From: Lamellibrachia columna | Taxonomy: Eukaryota; Annelida; Polychaeta; Sabellida; Siboglinidae | Assembly (NCBI GenBank): GCA_963662155.1 | Contig: OY759265.1 | Location: forward strand, 41,995,162-42,059,161 | Direction of reading: 5' to 3' | Length of the DNA stretch: 64,000 nt | Shown here: in pieces, positions 1 through 9,532 of the stretch | How the letters are laid out: the number at the start of each line of letters is the position of its first letter | How positions within the stretch are numbered: the first letter of the stretch is position 1 | Made by a program: the position numbers and the translations under genes | The notes under the pieces: model-generated | What the model saw: only the letters and a program-made list of their open reading frames with translations | The model's database searches: none | Told to the model about the DNA's origin: nothing

Positions 1-2913
1 CGAGCCACCTTTGATTTCGAGTGTTGGTTCGACACCGCACGACTTCCATCAGATAGTGACAAGGTCCACTGGGTGGCGCGTCACGTTCCGTTGAGCGTCA
101 GCGTGGCGTCCAAAGTGCCGGGACACGAAAAAGTGCAATATCTCGTCACGGATGGAGACACCAACAAGTTGGTGAGCTCCTTGATGGACATCTTGCAATC
201 GATGAGTGACGCCGCCTACGAAAACATCAAAAATTCTTACGAAGACGTGCTAGCTCGACTGGTAAAAGCACGATCGAATTGGGACGAAACATTGCGCAAT
301 GCACGATTACCTGACGACGAGGAATCTCGTCAACCGACCAACCCGTACAAAACGCTGATTAAACAACTTCACGACTGGCTTCATAAATTACCAGTCATCG
401 GCTTTAATTCGGGGGAATACGATCTCAATGCCGTCAAACAGTTCCTCGTTCCCTACTTCCTATCAAAGAAAGAAGAAGAAGAAGAAGAAGAAATGGAACA
501 GGACGACAAAGAAGAAGAAGAAGAAGAGAACGATGGTGTCGGGTCGTTTTTCGTCATCAAACGCAACAACACGTTCATGTGTTTGGCAACAGACAAGCTG
601 AAATTCTTAGACATGACCAATTACATAGCCCCAGGATTCAGCTACGACTAATATCTGAAAGCGTACAGTTGTAAAATAACAAAAGGGTTTTTCCCGTACG
701 AATATATGGATTGTCTGGAGAGACTCGACGATACAGCACTTCCACCGAAAGAAGCCTTCTTCAGTCGATTGAAGAACGAGGGTATTTCCGACGAGGATTA
801 TGTCGGTTGTCAAGAGGCCTGGCGCGATAACGGCATGACGACCTGGCGAGACTTTCTCGTCTGGTACAACAACAGAGACGTGGTTCCCTTTCTACAAGCC
901 ATCGACAGACAGTTCGCCTTCTACCAACAACGCGGCATAGACATGTTCAAGCAGGGCATCAGCGTAACCGGTCTGATCTTGCTCTACCTGTTCAACGATC
1001 TTCCGGAGAAGACGTACTTTACGCTCTTCAAAGAGAAGAATAAAGATCTTCATCAGCTCGTCAAAGATCACATCGTCGGTGGACCTTCGCTCGTTTTTCA
1101 CCGCTATCACGAGAAAGGAGTCACTAAGATCCGTCAGAGCGATTACGGTAACGCCAGTCGGCTGTGCCAGGCCGTTGTTGGCTACGATGCCAATGCCCTT
1201 TACCTCTGGGCGTTAATGCAAAACATGCCGACGGGCTGGCACAGCCGACGCCGTGAACAAAACAACTTCCGTCCCGAATCGGCACAACCCCACGGTCAGA
1301 TGGCTTCAGAGTGGCTTACATGGGAAGCCGAACGGACGGGACGCGCCATCCACCATCAAGTCAACGGTCGAGAGAAGCGAATAGGTAAACTTCCGGTGGA
1401 CGGGTGGTGCAGCGAGACGAACACGGCGTATCAGTTCCACGGATGTTTCTACCACGGTCACCCGTGCTTGGGTCTAGAAACGAACGCCGTCAACGGGAAA
1501 CCCATGACCCAACTGCTCGCCGAGACCCGAAAGAACACCACCTACCTACGTCACTTTGTCAAGGTCGTCGAGTTGTGGGGATGTGAGTGGAAAGAGACGA
1601 GAAGAGATCCGGTCGTAAAAAAGTGTCTGGATGCCGCCTTTCCGCGACGACGCCACGTGCGGTGGACGATGACGTCGCAACAGATCCTGAGAGGCGTGTG
1701 TGACGGAACCATATTCGGATTGATCGAATGCGATGTTTGCGTACCGGAAGCATTACACGCGCATTTTTCCGAAATGCAGCCGGTGTTTAAAAACATCCAT
1801 CTGACCCGCGACGATCTCGGACCTTTCATGCGCCGATACGCCGAAGAGCACGACACCATGACGACTCCGCGGCGCATGCTCGTGGGCAGTTTCCACGGCG
1901 AAAAGTTATTGCTCGCGACATCGCTTCTGAGATGGTACCTGGAACACGGACTCGAGGTGACGCGCGTCTATCAGGTCGTCGAAAACACCCCCAGCCCGTG
2001 TTTCCGACGGTTCGGCGATGCAGTGTCCACGGCCCGACGCGAAGGAGACGTCCACCCGCACAAGACCAACATCGCAGACACCTTGAAGTTGCTGGGGAAC
2101 TCGGGTTACGGGAAGACCATCACCAACGTGGATCGACATCGCGACGTGAAATACTGCACGGAGAAGCCGGCATCGCTCATGGTCAACGATAGACGGTTCC
2201 GACAACTCGACGTCGTCGTCGACGATGCGTACGAGATAGCGATGAACAAGAAAACCGTCACGTACGCCCTGCCCGTACACGTGGGGTTCTTCGTTCTGCA
2301 GTACGCCAAGATGCGCATGTTGCAGTTCTATTACGACTTTATCGACAGGTATCTGGAGCGTCCTCTTTTCCAGTACTGCGAGATGGATACAGATTTCGCC
2401 TATTTAGCTTTGGCCGGCGAGTCCGTCGACGACCTCGTGACCCCGGAACTACGAGAACATTATTTCCGACATCGATCCGAATGGTTACCGTCCAAATGTT
2501 GCGACGAACATCAGAACGAGTACGTGCGCTGTCGACTCGCCGATTGTCCGTGGGTCGGAGATGAAGCGTGCTGTAAGGTGCGAAGAGCATTCAACAAGAG
2601 TACGCCCGGTCTGTTCAAGGTCGAGTGGTCCGGTGACGGATTCGTGGGGTTGTGAAGCAAGACGTACTATTGTTTCGGAGCCAGCGACAAGTACAGCACC
2701 AAAGGACTGAGCAAGCGTCACAACGCCATCAACAAGGACGCGTTCCTGGAGGTGCTCGCCAACCGTCGGAGCGGAAGTGGAAAGAACCGCGGGTTTCGGG
2801 TGCATCGCTCGTCGGTATTCACGTACGTGCAGGAACGAGCGGCTCTCACCTACTTCTATGCCAAACGCGTGGAGCACGAGGACAGAGTGAGCACGGGTCC
2901 GGTGGACGTGTAA
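1..2913 (+). pseudogene. Polinton-type family B DNA polymerase, 5' end outside window, two in-frame stops
   Basis: Replicates the element by protein-primed synthesis in the family. The frame is open from base 1 (upstream part missing) and reads to TAA at 2911-2913. Exonuclease-type motif GFNSGEYDLNAVK lies near 406-444. Counting from Met at 706: motif A YDANALYLW has its Asp at residue 161, a WCSETNTAYQFHGC segment with FYHGHPC, found in this polymerase group, follows near 235-255, motif B has KLLGNSGYG at 461-469, and motif C has DTD at 561-563. In-frame TAA at 649-651 separates the exonuclease half from the polymerase half, and in-frame TGA at 2653-2655 cuts off the last 86 codons; homology-like sequence continues without frame change past both. 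Motif C is followed by Phe564 where a small polar residue is usual. A run of Glu (codons near 465-530) sits in the exonuclease part. Confidence 0.93.
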
Positions 2914-2933
2914 AAAAGAAAAAAGAAAAGACG

Positions 2934-3365
2934 ATGCACGCCGGTCGTACGGTCTATAGACGTAGTGCTAGGCAACGTGTTCGCACACGTTATAGACGGC
3001 GAATTTCTTACAAGAGGAGACGTGCTAGAACCTTTCGTCTTAGTGCACGCTGCTATATTCGTGATGAACAGCATGGATCTTATTTCGTTGCTGGTGCAGG
3101 AGAGTGGACTTGCTTTAATTCGAAGTTCTCGTTTGCGGAGTTTCCGTACCAACTTCGTGCTCGCTGGTATGGTAACTTTGATCAGGTTAAGGTACTGTCT
3201 GTTACATACAAGATATGGATCCGTGATGTTAGTCCTGACCAATAAGTGTCTCGAGGTGATGCTTTGGTTCCTGTCATGAGAGTTCCCGTATTCCGCTGGA
3301 GTTACGATCCCGAACTTTCAAAGAACATTTTCACCTGCTGTGTTGTCTATGCATCCTATATGTAA
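2934..3365 (+). pseudogene. small Arg-rich protein resembling the N-terminal half of a CRESS-DNA-virus capsid
   Basis: ATG at 2934, 21 nt after the PolB stop. The first 35 residues are strongly basic (RYRRRISYKRRRARTF), followed by a stretch with aromatic/beta character: FSFAEFP near residue 72, then FDQVKVLSVTYKIW near 88-101. An Arg-rich arm followed by a Phe-x-Phe-x-x-Phe-Pro turn and a Val/Tyr-rich strand is the layout of the single-jelly-roll capsid of circovirus-like (CRESS) viruses. In-frame TAA at 3243-3245; the same frame then stays open for 39 codons to TAA at 3363-3365 and contains RVPVFRWSYDPE. The total of about 143 codons is shorter than a full CRESS capsid. Function is inference from composition and motif layout; it could instead be an unrelated basic virion protein. 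Confidence 0.35.
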
Positions 3366-3420
3366 AACGGTTGTTGTAGTAGTCGGAAAGCGCGTCATCA
3401 GTAGTTGTAGCGACAGACTA

Positions 3421-3476
3421 TATAAACAGGACGTGTAGAAAAGGCGATGTACACTGGTCGTCTTTCATAAGCGACC
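3421..3476 (+). promoter_or_regulatory. probable promoter of the ATPase gene (TATA box plus TCGTC/TTCAT motif)
   Basis: TATAAA at 3421-3426 is followed by TCGTCTTTCATAAGCGACC ending directly at the ATG at 3477. The same TCGTC...TTCAT...CG arrangement precedes the genes at 4140 and 6676, so it is probably the element's own core promoter/initiator. Confidence 0.5.
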
Positions 3477-4103
3477 ATGGACGTACGGTGGAAACATCCT
3501 ATCACGTGCATCGTCGCCGGACCGACGGGATGAGGTAAAAGTACTTTCGTGACACGTATGCTGCATCACGCTGCTACGATGATCGATCCACCTCCCGAAC
3601 GGATCATTTGGTGTTACGGAGAATGGCAAGAGGCCTACGCAACGATGGACTTAGTCGACGTGCGATTCGAGGAAGGGTTGCCGAGTGCGAGCATGCTCGA
3701 TTCGAAAACGAGGAACCTCATCGTCATAGACGATCTCATGGCGGAAACGGACGAACGGGTCACGACCTTGTTCACTAAAAAAAGTCATCACAGGAACACG
3801 TCCGTGCTGTATCTCGTACAGAACCTGTTCCCTAAAAACAAGGGGAGTCGTACCATCAGTCTGAATTCTCAGTACATGGTGTTGTTCAAGAATCCTCGTG
3901 ACGCATCGCAGATGTCGCACTTGGCTCGTCAGATGTATCCGGGGCGCGCGAAGTTCGTACAAGAGGCTTTTAAAGAGGCCACGTCGGTGCCGTACGGTTA
4001 TCTATTGGTCGATCTCAAACAGGACACGCCCGAAGACTTGCGTCTGCGCACGGCCATCTTTCCAGACGACGGTGTTCAGTACGTGTACTTACCGAAGGTA
4101 TAA
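3477..4103 (+). pseudogene. FtsK/A32-like DNA-packaging ATPase, stop codon inside the P-loop
   Basis: Expected to pump genomic DNA into the capsid. ATG at 3477 gives a frame of 208 codons. The Walker A loop is visible at codons 14-23 as AGPTG, then an in-frame TGA at 3531-3533, then GKST. Walker B is LIVIDD at about residues 81-86, followed by the sensor-like stretch TSVLYLVQNLFPK and the family's NPRDASQMSHLARQMYP near the C-terminus. The frame is otherwise open to TAA at 4101-4103. Any product starting at the normal ATG would be 18 residues; the next Met (3549) lies after the P-loop, so a product from there would lack ATP binding. Confidence 0.9.
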
Positions 4104-4139
4104 AAGACCGATTGCGTGGATCGTCTCTTCATTCGCACC
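4099..4139 (+). promoter_or_regulatory. probable promoter of the small basic protein gene
   Basis: TATAAAAG at 4099-4106 overlaps the end of the ATPase gene; TCGTCTCTTCATTCG starts at 4121 and runs into the ATG at 4140. Shares the TCGTC-TTCAT-CG layout with the promoters ending at 3476 and 6675. Confidence 0.5.
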
Positions 4140-4508
4140 ATGTCTGACCTGGTGAAGAGACACATTTTGTGCATATAGGCTCTGAACAGATACAAGAGCA
4201 CCAAACTGAGAAGAGCCATTATCGCTAACGCCGACGCCGAACTGCTGTGTGCACTGGCCGAGTGTATATACAACATATTAAAAAATAACATTCCATTGTC
4301 CGATTTACAGAGGCAACGTTTGAGTAAATACAGAACGAAATTACGCGAGTTGTCTCAGAGACGAACGCCAGCTGCTGGGAGAAGACGCATCTTACTGCAA
4401 CGACAGGTCGGCGAGGGACAGAGCGGAGGCTTCCTATCGGCCTTCCTAGCACCGTTGGCAAGTTCGGTCTTTCTACCCTTGCTCCAAGAGGTGCTGTTCA
4501 AGAAGTAG
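4140..4508 (+). pseudogene. small basic Polinton/adintovirus virion protein with hydrophobic C-terminus, one in-frame stop
   Basis: Frame of 122 codons from ATG 4140 to TAG 4506-4508, with an in-frame TAG at 4176-4178 (codon 13). After the stop it reads a Lys/Arg-rich helix, an ECIYNILKNNIPLS block, a second basic region (RRRILLQRQ), then a Gly-Gly-Phe-rich hydrophobic tail (GGFLSAFLAPLASSVFLPLL). This is a widespread family in animal Polintons; the amphipathic tail is like membrane-active minor capsid peptides, but that role is inference. It lies 36 nt after the ATPase and 14 nt before the next gene. Confidence 0.75.
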
Positions 4509-4522
4509 AGAGAGTGAGAGAG

Positions 4523-5341
4523 ATGGAACACGCACGCAAGATGGTATTGATGGATCCGCGACTGTTGGACACACTTCGCTCACCACCACCACCACCATCG
4601 ACAGATACCCTAGGTAAGAAAGTACAAGCCCTCGACGACGTGATGATGACATTCCTCGATAGAAAGGACCTCGACGATAGGACCAAGGTAACATTGTATA
4701 ATCAGGTGTTGCAGCGGTACAACGCCTTGTCCGATAAACACGTCAAGGAACCGGTACGCGTGGTCTCGTTGAACGAGTCGATGTCGGCAGCAGCAGCACC
4801 CTCGGGAGTGGAGCCGGGACCTGTGGTGGAGGGAACAGTAGGAGCTCCTGCTAATAGCGCTACTAGCGGAATAGAGGCCGATGTCGTGGACACCGTTCCC
4901 AAGACCATGCAGGTCAAAGCCAGACGTTTGATGGAGCATCTCAAACGAGATATCGCGTGGACCGCACGTGGCGAACTTATCCACGAGGGTGTGCCGATTG
5001 TCGGAAGTAACGTGGTGGATCTCGTGAACGATCTGTTGCGTGAGAGAAATACCGATCCGATAGGATGGCAGCCATTTTCACGTCAACTCCGTGCCATCAA
5101 CCTACCCATGGAGTTGATCGGTAATACCTCCAGGAGAGCCTACATACGTCAGGCGACGACGACAGCCACTCCGTCTCGTCGTCGAACTCGTGCTGGTGCG
5201 AGTAGTGCACGGAGATCACTCAGTTGGACACCCCTCGCTCGTCGACGTAGTCGAATGGAACATTCCATGCCCACTCCACCCTCAGAACGACGACAAAAAC
5301 ACAAGACTTTGAAGTCATTGACTAGTTGGGAAGACTTTTAA
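4523..5341 (+). CDS. Polinton/adintovirus accessory virion-type protein, intact
   Basis: The ATG at 4523 (MEHARKMVLMDPRLL) is chosen over the upstream in-frame GTG at 4514. Encodes 272 residues ending at TAA 5339-5341. Visible parts: a short N-terminal conserved block, a poly-Pro stretch (SPPPPPSTD), a helix LDRKDLDDRTKVTLYNQVLQ, a low-complexity Ala/Gly/Val linker, then a conserved C-terminal domain containing GSNVVDLVNDLLR and GWQPFSRQLRAIN, and a Ser/Arg-rich tail. I recognise the family as a recurrent neighbour of the ATPase and capsid genes in animal Polintons but know no proven function. Unlike most genes here it has no break. Confidence 0.75.
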   Translation: MEHARKMVLMDPRLLDTLRSPPPPPSTDTLGKKVQALDDVMMTFLDRKDLDDRTKVTLYNQVLQRYNALSDKHVKEPVRVVSLNESMSAAAAPSGVEPGPVVEGTVGAPANSATSGIEADVVDTVPKTMQVKARRLMEHLKRDIAWTARGELIHEGVPIVGSNVVDLVNDLLRERNTDPIGWQPFSRQLRAINLPMELIGNTSRRAYIRQATTTATPSRRRTRAGASSARRSLSWTPLARRRSRMEHSMPTPPSERRQKHKTLKSLTSWEDF

Positions 5342-5617
5342 GGTGGTGCGGTACCTGTCCATAGCACAGTGTTCGCTGCGATATCGAGCGATCCACACGA
5401 CGCGTACCGTTCCGTCTTCGTTGCGCTAGTTTGCGGTGGACTTTACTTGATCGCCGACACTATCGCTCGATATCTCATACTATTTGAGATATGGTTTCAG
5501 TAGACTTTCAGTCGTTCGTCATCGTTGTGGTCGTGGTAGCGTCTGTTCTGCTTTAAGTCAAGACTCCTGCTACGTAGTCAACGTCATCACCACTGTCAAC
5601 GCATCGGAACTATTTTA
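5342..5617 (+). other. non-coding spacer before the integrase, with inverted repeats
   Basis: No convincing reading frame on either strand. Contains GATATCGAGCGA near 5381 matched in inverted form by TCGCTCGATATC near 5463, and a local hairpin ATATCTCA / TTGAGATAT near 5470-5490. Could hold a transcription end for the upstream genes and the promoter of the integrase. Confidence 0.4.
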
Positions 5618-6645
5618 ATGGCGTCGAGGAATAAACGACTGAAGAGGGTCTACTTTGATCCGAAAAGGGTGTCAAGTTACGGAGGTGTCGATGCCTTGCG
5701 ACGCGTCACGCGCGTGCCGCGGAAAATCGTCGAATAATGGTTGTCGGAACAGGATTATACCCTACACAAACCGGCGAGACGTCATTTCAGGAGACGACGC
5801 GTCGTCGTGGGAGGTCCACGTCAGCAGTGGCAGGCCGATCTCGTCGACCTGTCGAATTTGAAAACCGACAACGACGGTATGACCTTTCTCCTCACGGTGA
5901 TCGACGCCTTCACGAAAGTGGCTTGGTACATGCCTTTAAAGAACAAATCCGCGACATCGTTGGTGACGGCGCTGAAAAGCACGTTCACCGAAGGTTGGTA
6001 AAAGACGTTGCAGACAGATAAAGGACTATAATTTCTGAATCGATCCGTTCAGGCTCTGTTGAAGAAGTACGGCATCCACCACTTCTCCACTCACAACGCG
6101 GAGACGAAAGCGAGCATCGTCGAAAGATTCAATAGAACGTTGAAGACGCGTATGTGGCGATACTTCACGAAACACCAGACGTGGCGATTCATCGACGTCC
6201 TTCAGGACTTTGTGCACTCGTACAACAACACCCACCACCGCAGTATCGGCATGACTCCGTCACAGGTGAATGCAAAGAATCAAGAAGAGGTTTGGCAGCG
6301 TCTGTACGGTCACGACGGTAAGGGCGTGCCCAAGTTCCATGTGTCGAATCGCGTACGCATCAGTAAGTTCAAGAGACTGTTCGAAAAAGGCTACATGGCG
6401 AATTGGAGCGAACAGATGTTCACCATACACGATGTTCACCCGTCGGCGAAGTACTGGACGGCACCTTCTACGAACCAGAGCTGCAGAAGGTGTCGGTGCC
6501 CATCGATAAAGTGTACCGCGTGGAATCCGTACTACAGCGCCGCAAAGTGGGTAGACGAACGGAGGTTTTGGTAAAATGGCACGGCTATCCCTCCAAGTTC
6601 AACAGCTGGGTCGATGCCGAGGCTCTCGTTCGCTATAAAGTCTAG
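5618..6645 (+). pseudogene. rve-family integrase with C-terminal chromodomain, three in-frame stops and one frameshift
   Basis: Would insert the element into host DNA. ATG at 5618; N-terminal part ends SSYGGVDALRR, then an in-frame TAA at 5735-5737. The DDE core follows: first Asp in QWQADLVDL, second in LQTDKG, Glu in SIVERFNRTLK. Further in-frame TAAs lie at 5999-6001 and 6029-6031, the latter directly after the second Asp motif. The frame continues through SYNNTHHRSIGMTPSQV; between about 6440 and 6465 it shifts by one base to frame 1, which carries the chromodomain: VYRVESVLQRR, then VKWHGYPSKFNSWV, ending at TAG 6643-6645. The chromodomain is thought to steer integration towards modified chromatin. 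Confidence 0.93.
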
Positions 6646-6675
6646 CCGCGCGTCTATCGTCACTTCATTCGGACG
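6634..6675 (+). promoter_or_regulatory. probable promoter of the small membrane protein gene
   Basis: TATAAAG at 6634-6640 overlaps the end of the integrase frame; TCGTCACTTCATTCGGACG from 6657 leads into the ATG at 6676. Third copy of the TATA plus TCGTC-TTCAT-CG module. Confidence 0.5.
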
Positions 6676-6957
6676 ATGACAGACGAGTCGACGACAGAGG
6701 ACTTCGCCGCTACCGTCGCCGCCACCGGCGGACAGCACAGACGCACAGAGAGAGAAAGACAGCACTCCTTGGCATCTGTTCGGTACCGTATGTCCCCGAG
6801 AGGAGATAGTGTTTCTTTGTCAGGTCGTCATCTTGTACACGGTCATCCTGATAAGCATTTACAACCTGACGAGAATTCTAATCTGTGGACGGCCCTGTTA
6901 AGTAGTTCGTTGGGTTACCTGTTGCCCAATCCCACTTTGAGACGTCATGACGAATGA
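6676..6957 (+). pseudogene. small transmembrane protein of the Polinton, probably frameshifted
   Basis: The ATG at 6676 opens an acidic N-terminus (MTDESTTEDFAA). The plausible membrane segment is read in another frame (frame 2, from about 6761): PWHLFGTV, then EEIVFLCQVVILYTVILIS. The C-terminal block NLWTALLSSSLGYLLPNP is again in frame 1 and ends at TGA 6955-6957. So two compensating frame changes, near 6760 and 6870, separate the pieces. The combination of one hydrophobic helix and a Leu/Pro-rich tail next to the penton gene is recurrent in animal Polintons. It overlaps the penton start by 11 nt. Confidence 0.5.
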
Positions 6958-7834
6958 TTTCTACCTGACGCTACCTAGCAACGCTTCCATGAAGATGTAT
7001 CATGACAATACGTTGGCTCATTACATCACGGACTTGCCTCAACGTATCGATCTGACTGGCGAGTGGGAGTGTGGGTTGGCAGAGATACAGTACCCACATA
7101 CTTGGTACAACATCGGAGTGGACGACATCTGGTTCTTCCTCAACGAGCACGAACCTGTGGGTCGAATACCGAGTGCAAAGATAAGTGCTGGATATTACAA
7201 AGGTCCTGTGACATTGATGAATCATGTCAACAAGGGACTGCGTCGTATGTGGACGGAAAAGACACGGGCAAAATTGAGCTACAGTTCCATCACTCAAAAA
7301 ATGACGTTGCACATGACACCGAGTATCGACTTCACTGTACCTTACCACAGCGCGCTGGTAAGAATGTTAGGATTCGAACCTTCGGTGGTCAGCAGTCCAC
7401 CAGCAGCAGACATGACACGAACGGACGTTTACCCGAGACTAGGTGGAACGAACATCGGTCTCACGGCGTCGACTAGCGTTGTTTTGCCACCCGAAGAAAC
7501 TCCCGACGGTTCGTACGCCTATCGTAAAGAGGCCGAAAACGTGGTGCACATGGATCAAGGGTTCGATACCATCTACGTCTATACAGACGTCGTGGAGTCT
7601 CGCATAGTCGATGACAGTCTCGCTCCTTTGTTGCGAGTCCTCTCGGTTAGCGGAAGTCACGGCGCCACGGTGATCGATCGATTCACTAACATTCACTACG
7701 TACCTGTGTTGTACTCGCACTTCCACTCGATCGAGATGGATATAAGAGACGACACCGGACGACGCGTACCATTCGAGTACGGTAGAGTGACGGTGACGCT
7801 TCATTTTCGACGACGTAGGAGCGGACTGTTCTGA
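6947..7834 (+). CDS. penton-like minor capsid protein, intact
   Basis: Encodes 295 residues starting MTNDFYLTLPSNASM and including TGEWECGLAEIQYPHTWYN near residues 36-54, the conserved start of the Polinton minor capsid (single jelly-roll vertex) protein. The C-terminus is basic and beta-rich (YGRVTVTLHFRRRRSG). No internal break. It overlaps the end of the membrane protein frame and is followed 2 nt later by the core-like gene, so these are probably translated from a compact late region. Role at the vertices is known for the family, not shown here. Confidence 0.88.
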   Translation: MTNDFYLTLPSNASMKMYHDNTLAHYITDLPQRIDLTGEWECGLAEIQYPHTWYNIGVDDIWFFLNEHEPVGRIPSAKISAGYYKGPVTLMNHVNKGLRRMWTEKTRAKLSYSSITQKMTLHMTPSIDFTVPYHSALVRMLGFEPSVVSSPPAADMTRTDVYPRLGGTNIGLTASTSVVLPPEETPDGSYAYRKEAENVVHMDQGFDTIYVYTDVVESRIVDDSLAPLLRVLSVSGSHGATVIDRFTNIHYVPVLYSHFHSIEMDIRDDTGRRVPFEYGRVTVTLHFRRRRSGLF

Positions 7835-7836
7835 AG

Positions 7837-8259
7837 ATGAATTACAAAGATTATTACGCGCGTCAGGCGGGTGGTGCTCTACCCTACTTCGCCGGTGCCC
7901 CATACCAACGGGGTCACGGACTAGGTAGTCTGTTCGGAGGTCTGCTGCGCAGCGCCATGCCACTCATCAAGAGAGGTGCAGTGGCTTTGGGAAAGGGAGC
8001 GTTGAAGACCGGCGTGCGCATCGCCGACGACGTCTTGTCTGGACAGAGCATAAAACGTGCTGCCAAACGACGCGTCACGGATACCGGCAAGACTATGCTG
8101 CGTGATATCTTGATACCTGGCGTGCGATCTCGTAAACGTATAAAACACACGTCTGCAAAGAAAGGAGCCACTACAGCAACGAGACAGCGCAAGAGACAGA
8201 CGTTCAAGAAACGTGAAGCCGACATATTCGACGACGACGACTATGACTTTCGTACATAG
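7837..8259 (+). CDS. basic Gly-rich core/minor virion protein
   Basis: Encodes 140 residues: start MNYKDYYARQAGGALPYFAG, then a Gly-rich segment (GHGLGSLFGGLLR), a Lys/Arg-rich middle (KRAAKRRVTDTGK) and an acidic tail (DIFDDDDYDFRT). The layout recalls adenovirus-like minor core proteins and is a constant neighbour of the capsid genes in animal Polintons; DNA binding or membrane action is inference. Intact. Its last 17 nt overlap the start of the major capsid frame. Confidence 0.7.
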   Translation: MNYKDYYARQAGGALPYFAGAPYQRGHGLGSLFGGLLRSAMPLIKRGAVALGKGALKTGVRIADDVLSGQSIKRAAKRRVTDTGKTMLRDILIPGVRSRKRIKHTSAKKGATTATRQRKRQTFKKREADIFDDDDYDFRT

Positions 8260-9531
8260 ACAGTCGTGCGAGGGGGTCAAGAGCGAACTGGATCTCTTTA
8301 CCGTACCCCCGACTCAGAACAGCATAATCGACAGTCGCATAGTAGAACATCAGCCCATGGCTTCTCTGGACTCGGGTGGACCGATAGAATTCCTGATACA
8401 CGGATCGGGAGACGATTACCTAGATCTCGCCAACACGATGCTACACGTGCAGGTGAAGGTGACGCGAGCCAACGGGGCGATATCCTCTTGGCCCTTCCCG
8501 TGGGACCAGTGAATAACTGGCTGCATTCGCTGTTCAGTCAAGTCGACGTCTACCTGAACGGTACGCTCGTGACCCCTTCGACCAAAACGTACGCGTATCG
8601 TGCCTACATAGAGACGCTGCTGAGTTACGGCAACGATGCCAAGGACACGCAACTAACGGGTCAACTGTGGCACAAGGACACGGCCACTCGCATGGACGCT
8701 GTCGAGATAGACGACGGACCCGCGGCTAATGCAGGGTTCGTGGCTCGACGAGCGAACATTCTACGAAGTCGGGTCGTCGACATGATGGGTCGTCTACACG
8801 TGGATATGTTTCTGCAAGATAAATTCCTGATAAATGGCGTCGATGTCAAGATACGTCTGGTGCGCAGTAAGCCTGCGTTTGCACTGATGGCTGGCGGAGT
8901 CGACCCCGATTACGAGATCACCATGGTCAATGCCACCTTGTTCGCAAAGAAGGCCACCCTGAATCCGACCGTACAGATGGCTCACATCAAGGCTCTCGAG
9001 AAGAGCACGGTCAAGTATCCGATGCGATCCGTCGACTGTAAGGTGTACTCCATTCCCGCGGGCGCTCGGTCGCACACGCACGAGAACCTGTTCCTCGGCA
9101 TCCTGCCGAAACGTCTGGTGCTGTGCTGCATCAATAACGATGCGTACAACGGTGCGTTCGATAACATTAATTTCCTCGCAGTGTACGTGGACGGACGACA
9201 GATACCCTAAAAACCTTTCCAGCCCAATTTCGAAGACGACCTCTTCGTCAGGAGCTACACGAGTCTGTTCACCTCGACCGGCAATATTTGGCAGGACGAG
9301 GGGAACGGTCTGACTCGCAGCGACCCCAGACACGGCTACACCTTCTTCGGTTTTGATCTGACCCCCGATCAGTGCGATGGTCCCTGCTTCCATCTGGTAC
9401 AAAAGGGTAACCTGCGCATAGAGCTGCATTTCCGTAACGCGCTGCTGACCACCGTGAACGTCGTCGCCTACGCCGATTTCGAGTCCGTGCTGGAAATCGA
9501 CAAGAAACGTAACGTCATCTACGACTACTGA
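8243..9531 (+). pseudogene. double-jelly-roll major capsid protein, one frameshift and one in-frame stop
   Basis: Main shell protein. ATG at 8243 (MTFVHRQSCEGVKSELDLF) in frame 2, overlapping the previous gene; the upstream in-frame ATG at 8213 is less likely because it lies inside that gene's acidic tail. Frame 2 runs to VQVKVTRANGA near 8480; the family continuation VGPVNNWLHSLFSQVDVYLN is in frame 1, so a one-base change sits between about 8480 and 8505. An in-frame TAA at 9208-9210 follows YVDGRQIP; the frame then stays open through FQPNFEDDLFVRSY and HGYTFFGFDLTPDQC to TGA at 9529-9531. About 429 codons in all, the usual size for this group. Confidence 0.92.
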
Positions 9532-9532
9532 G

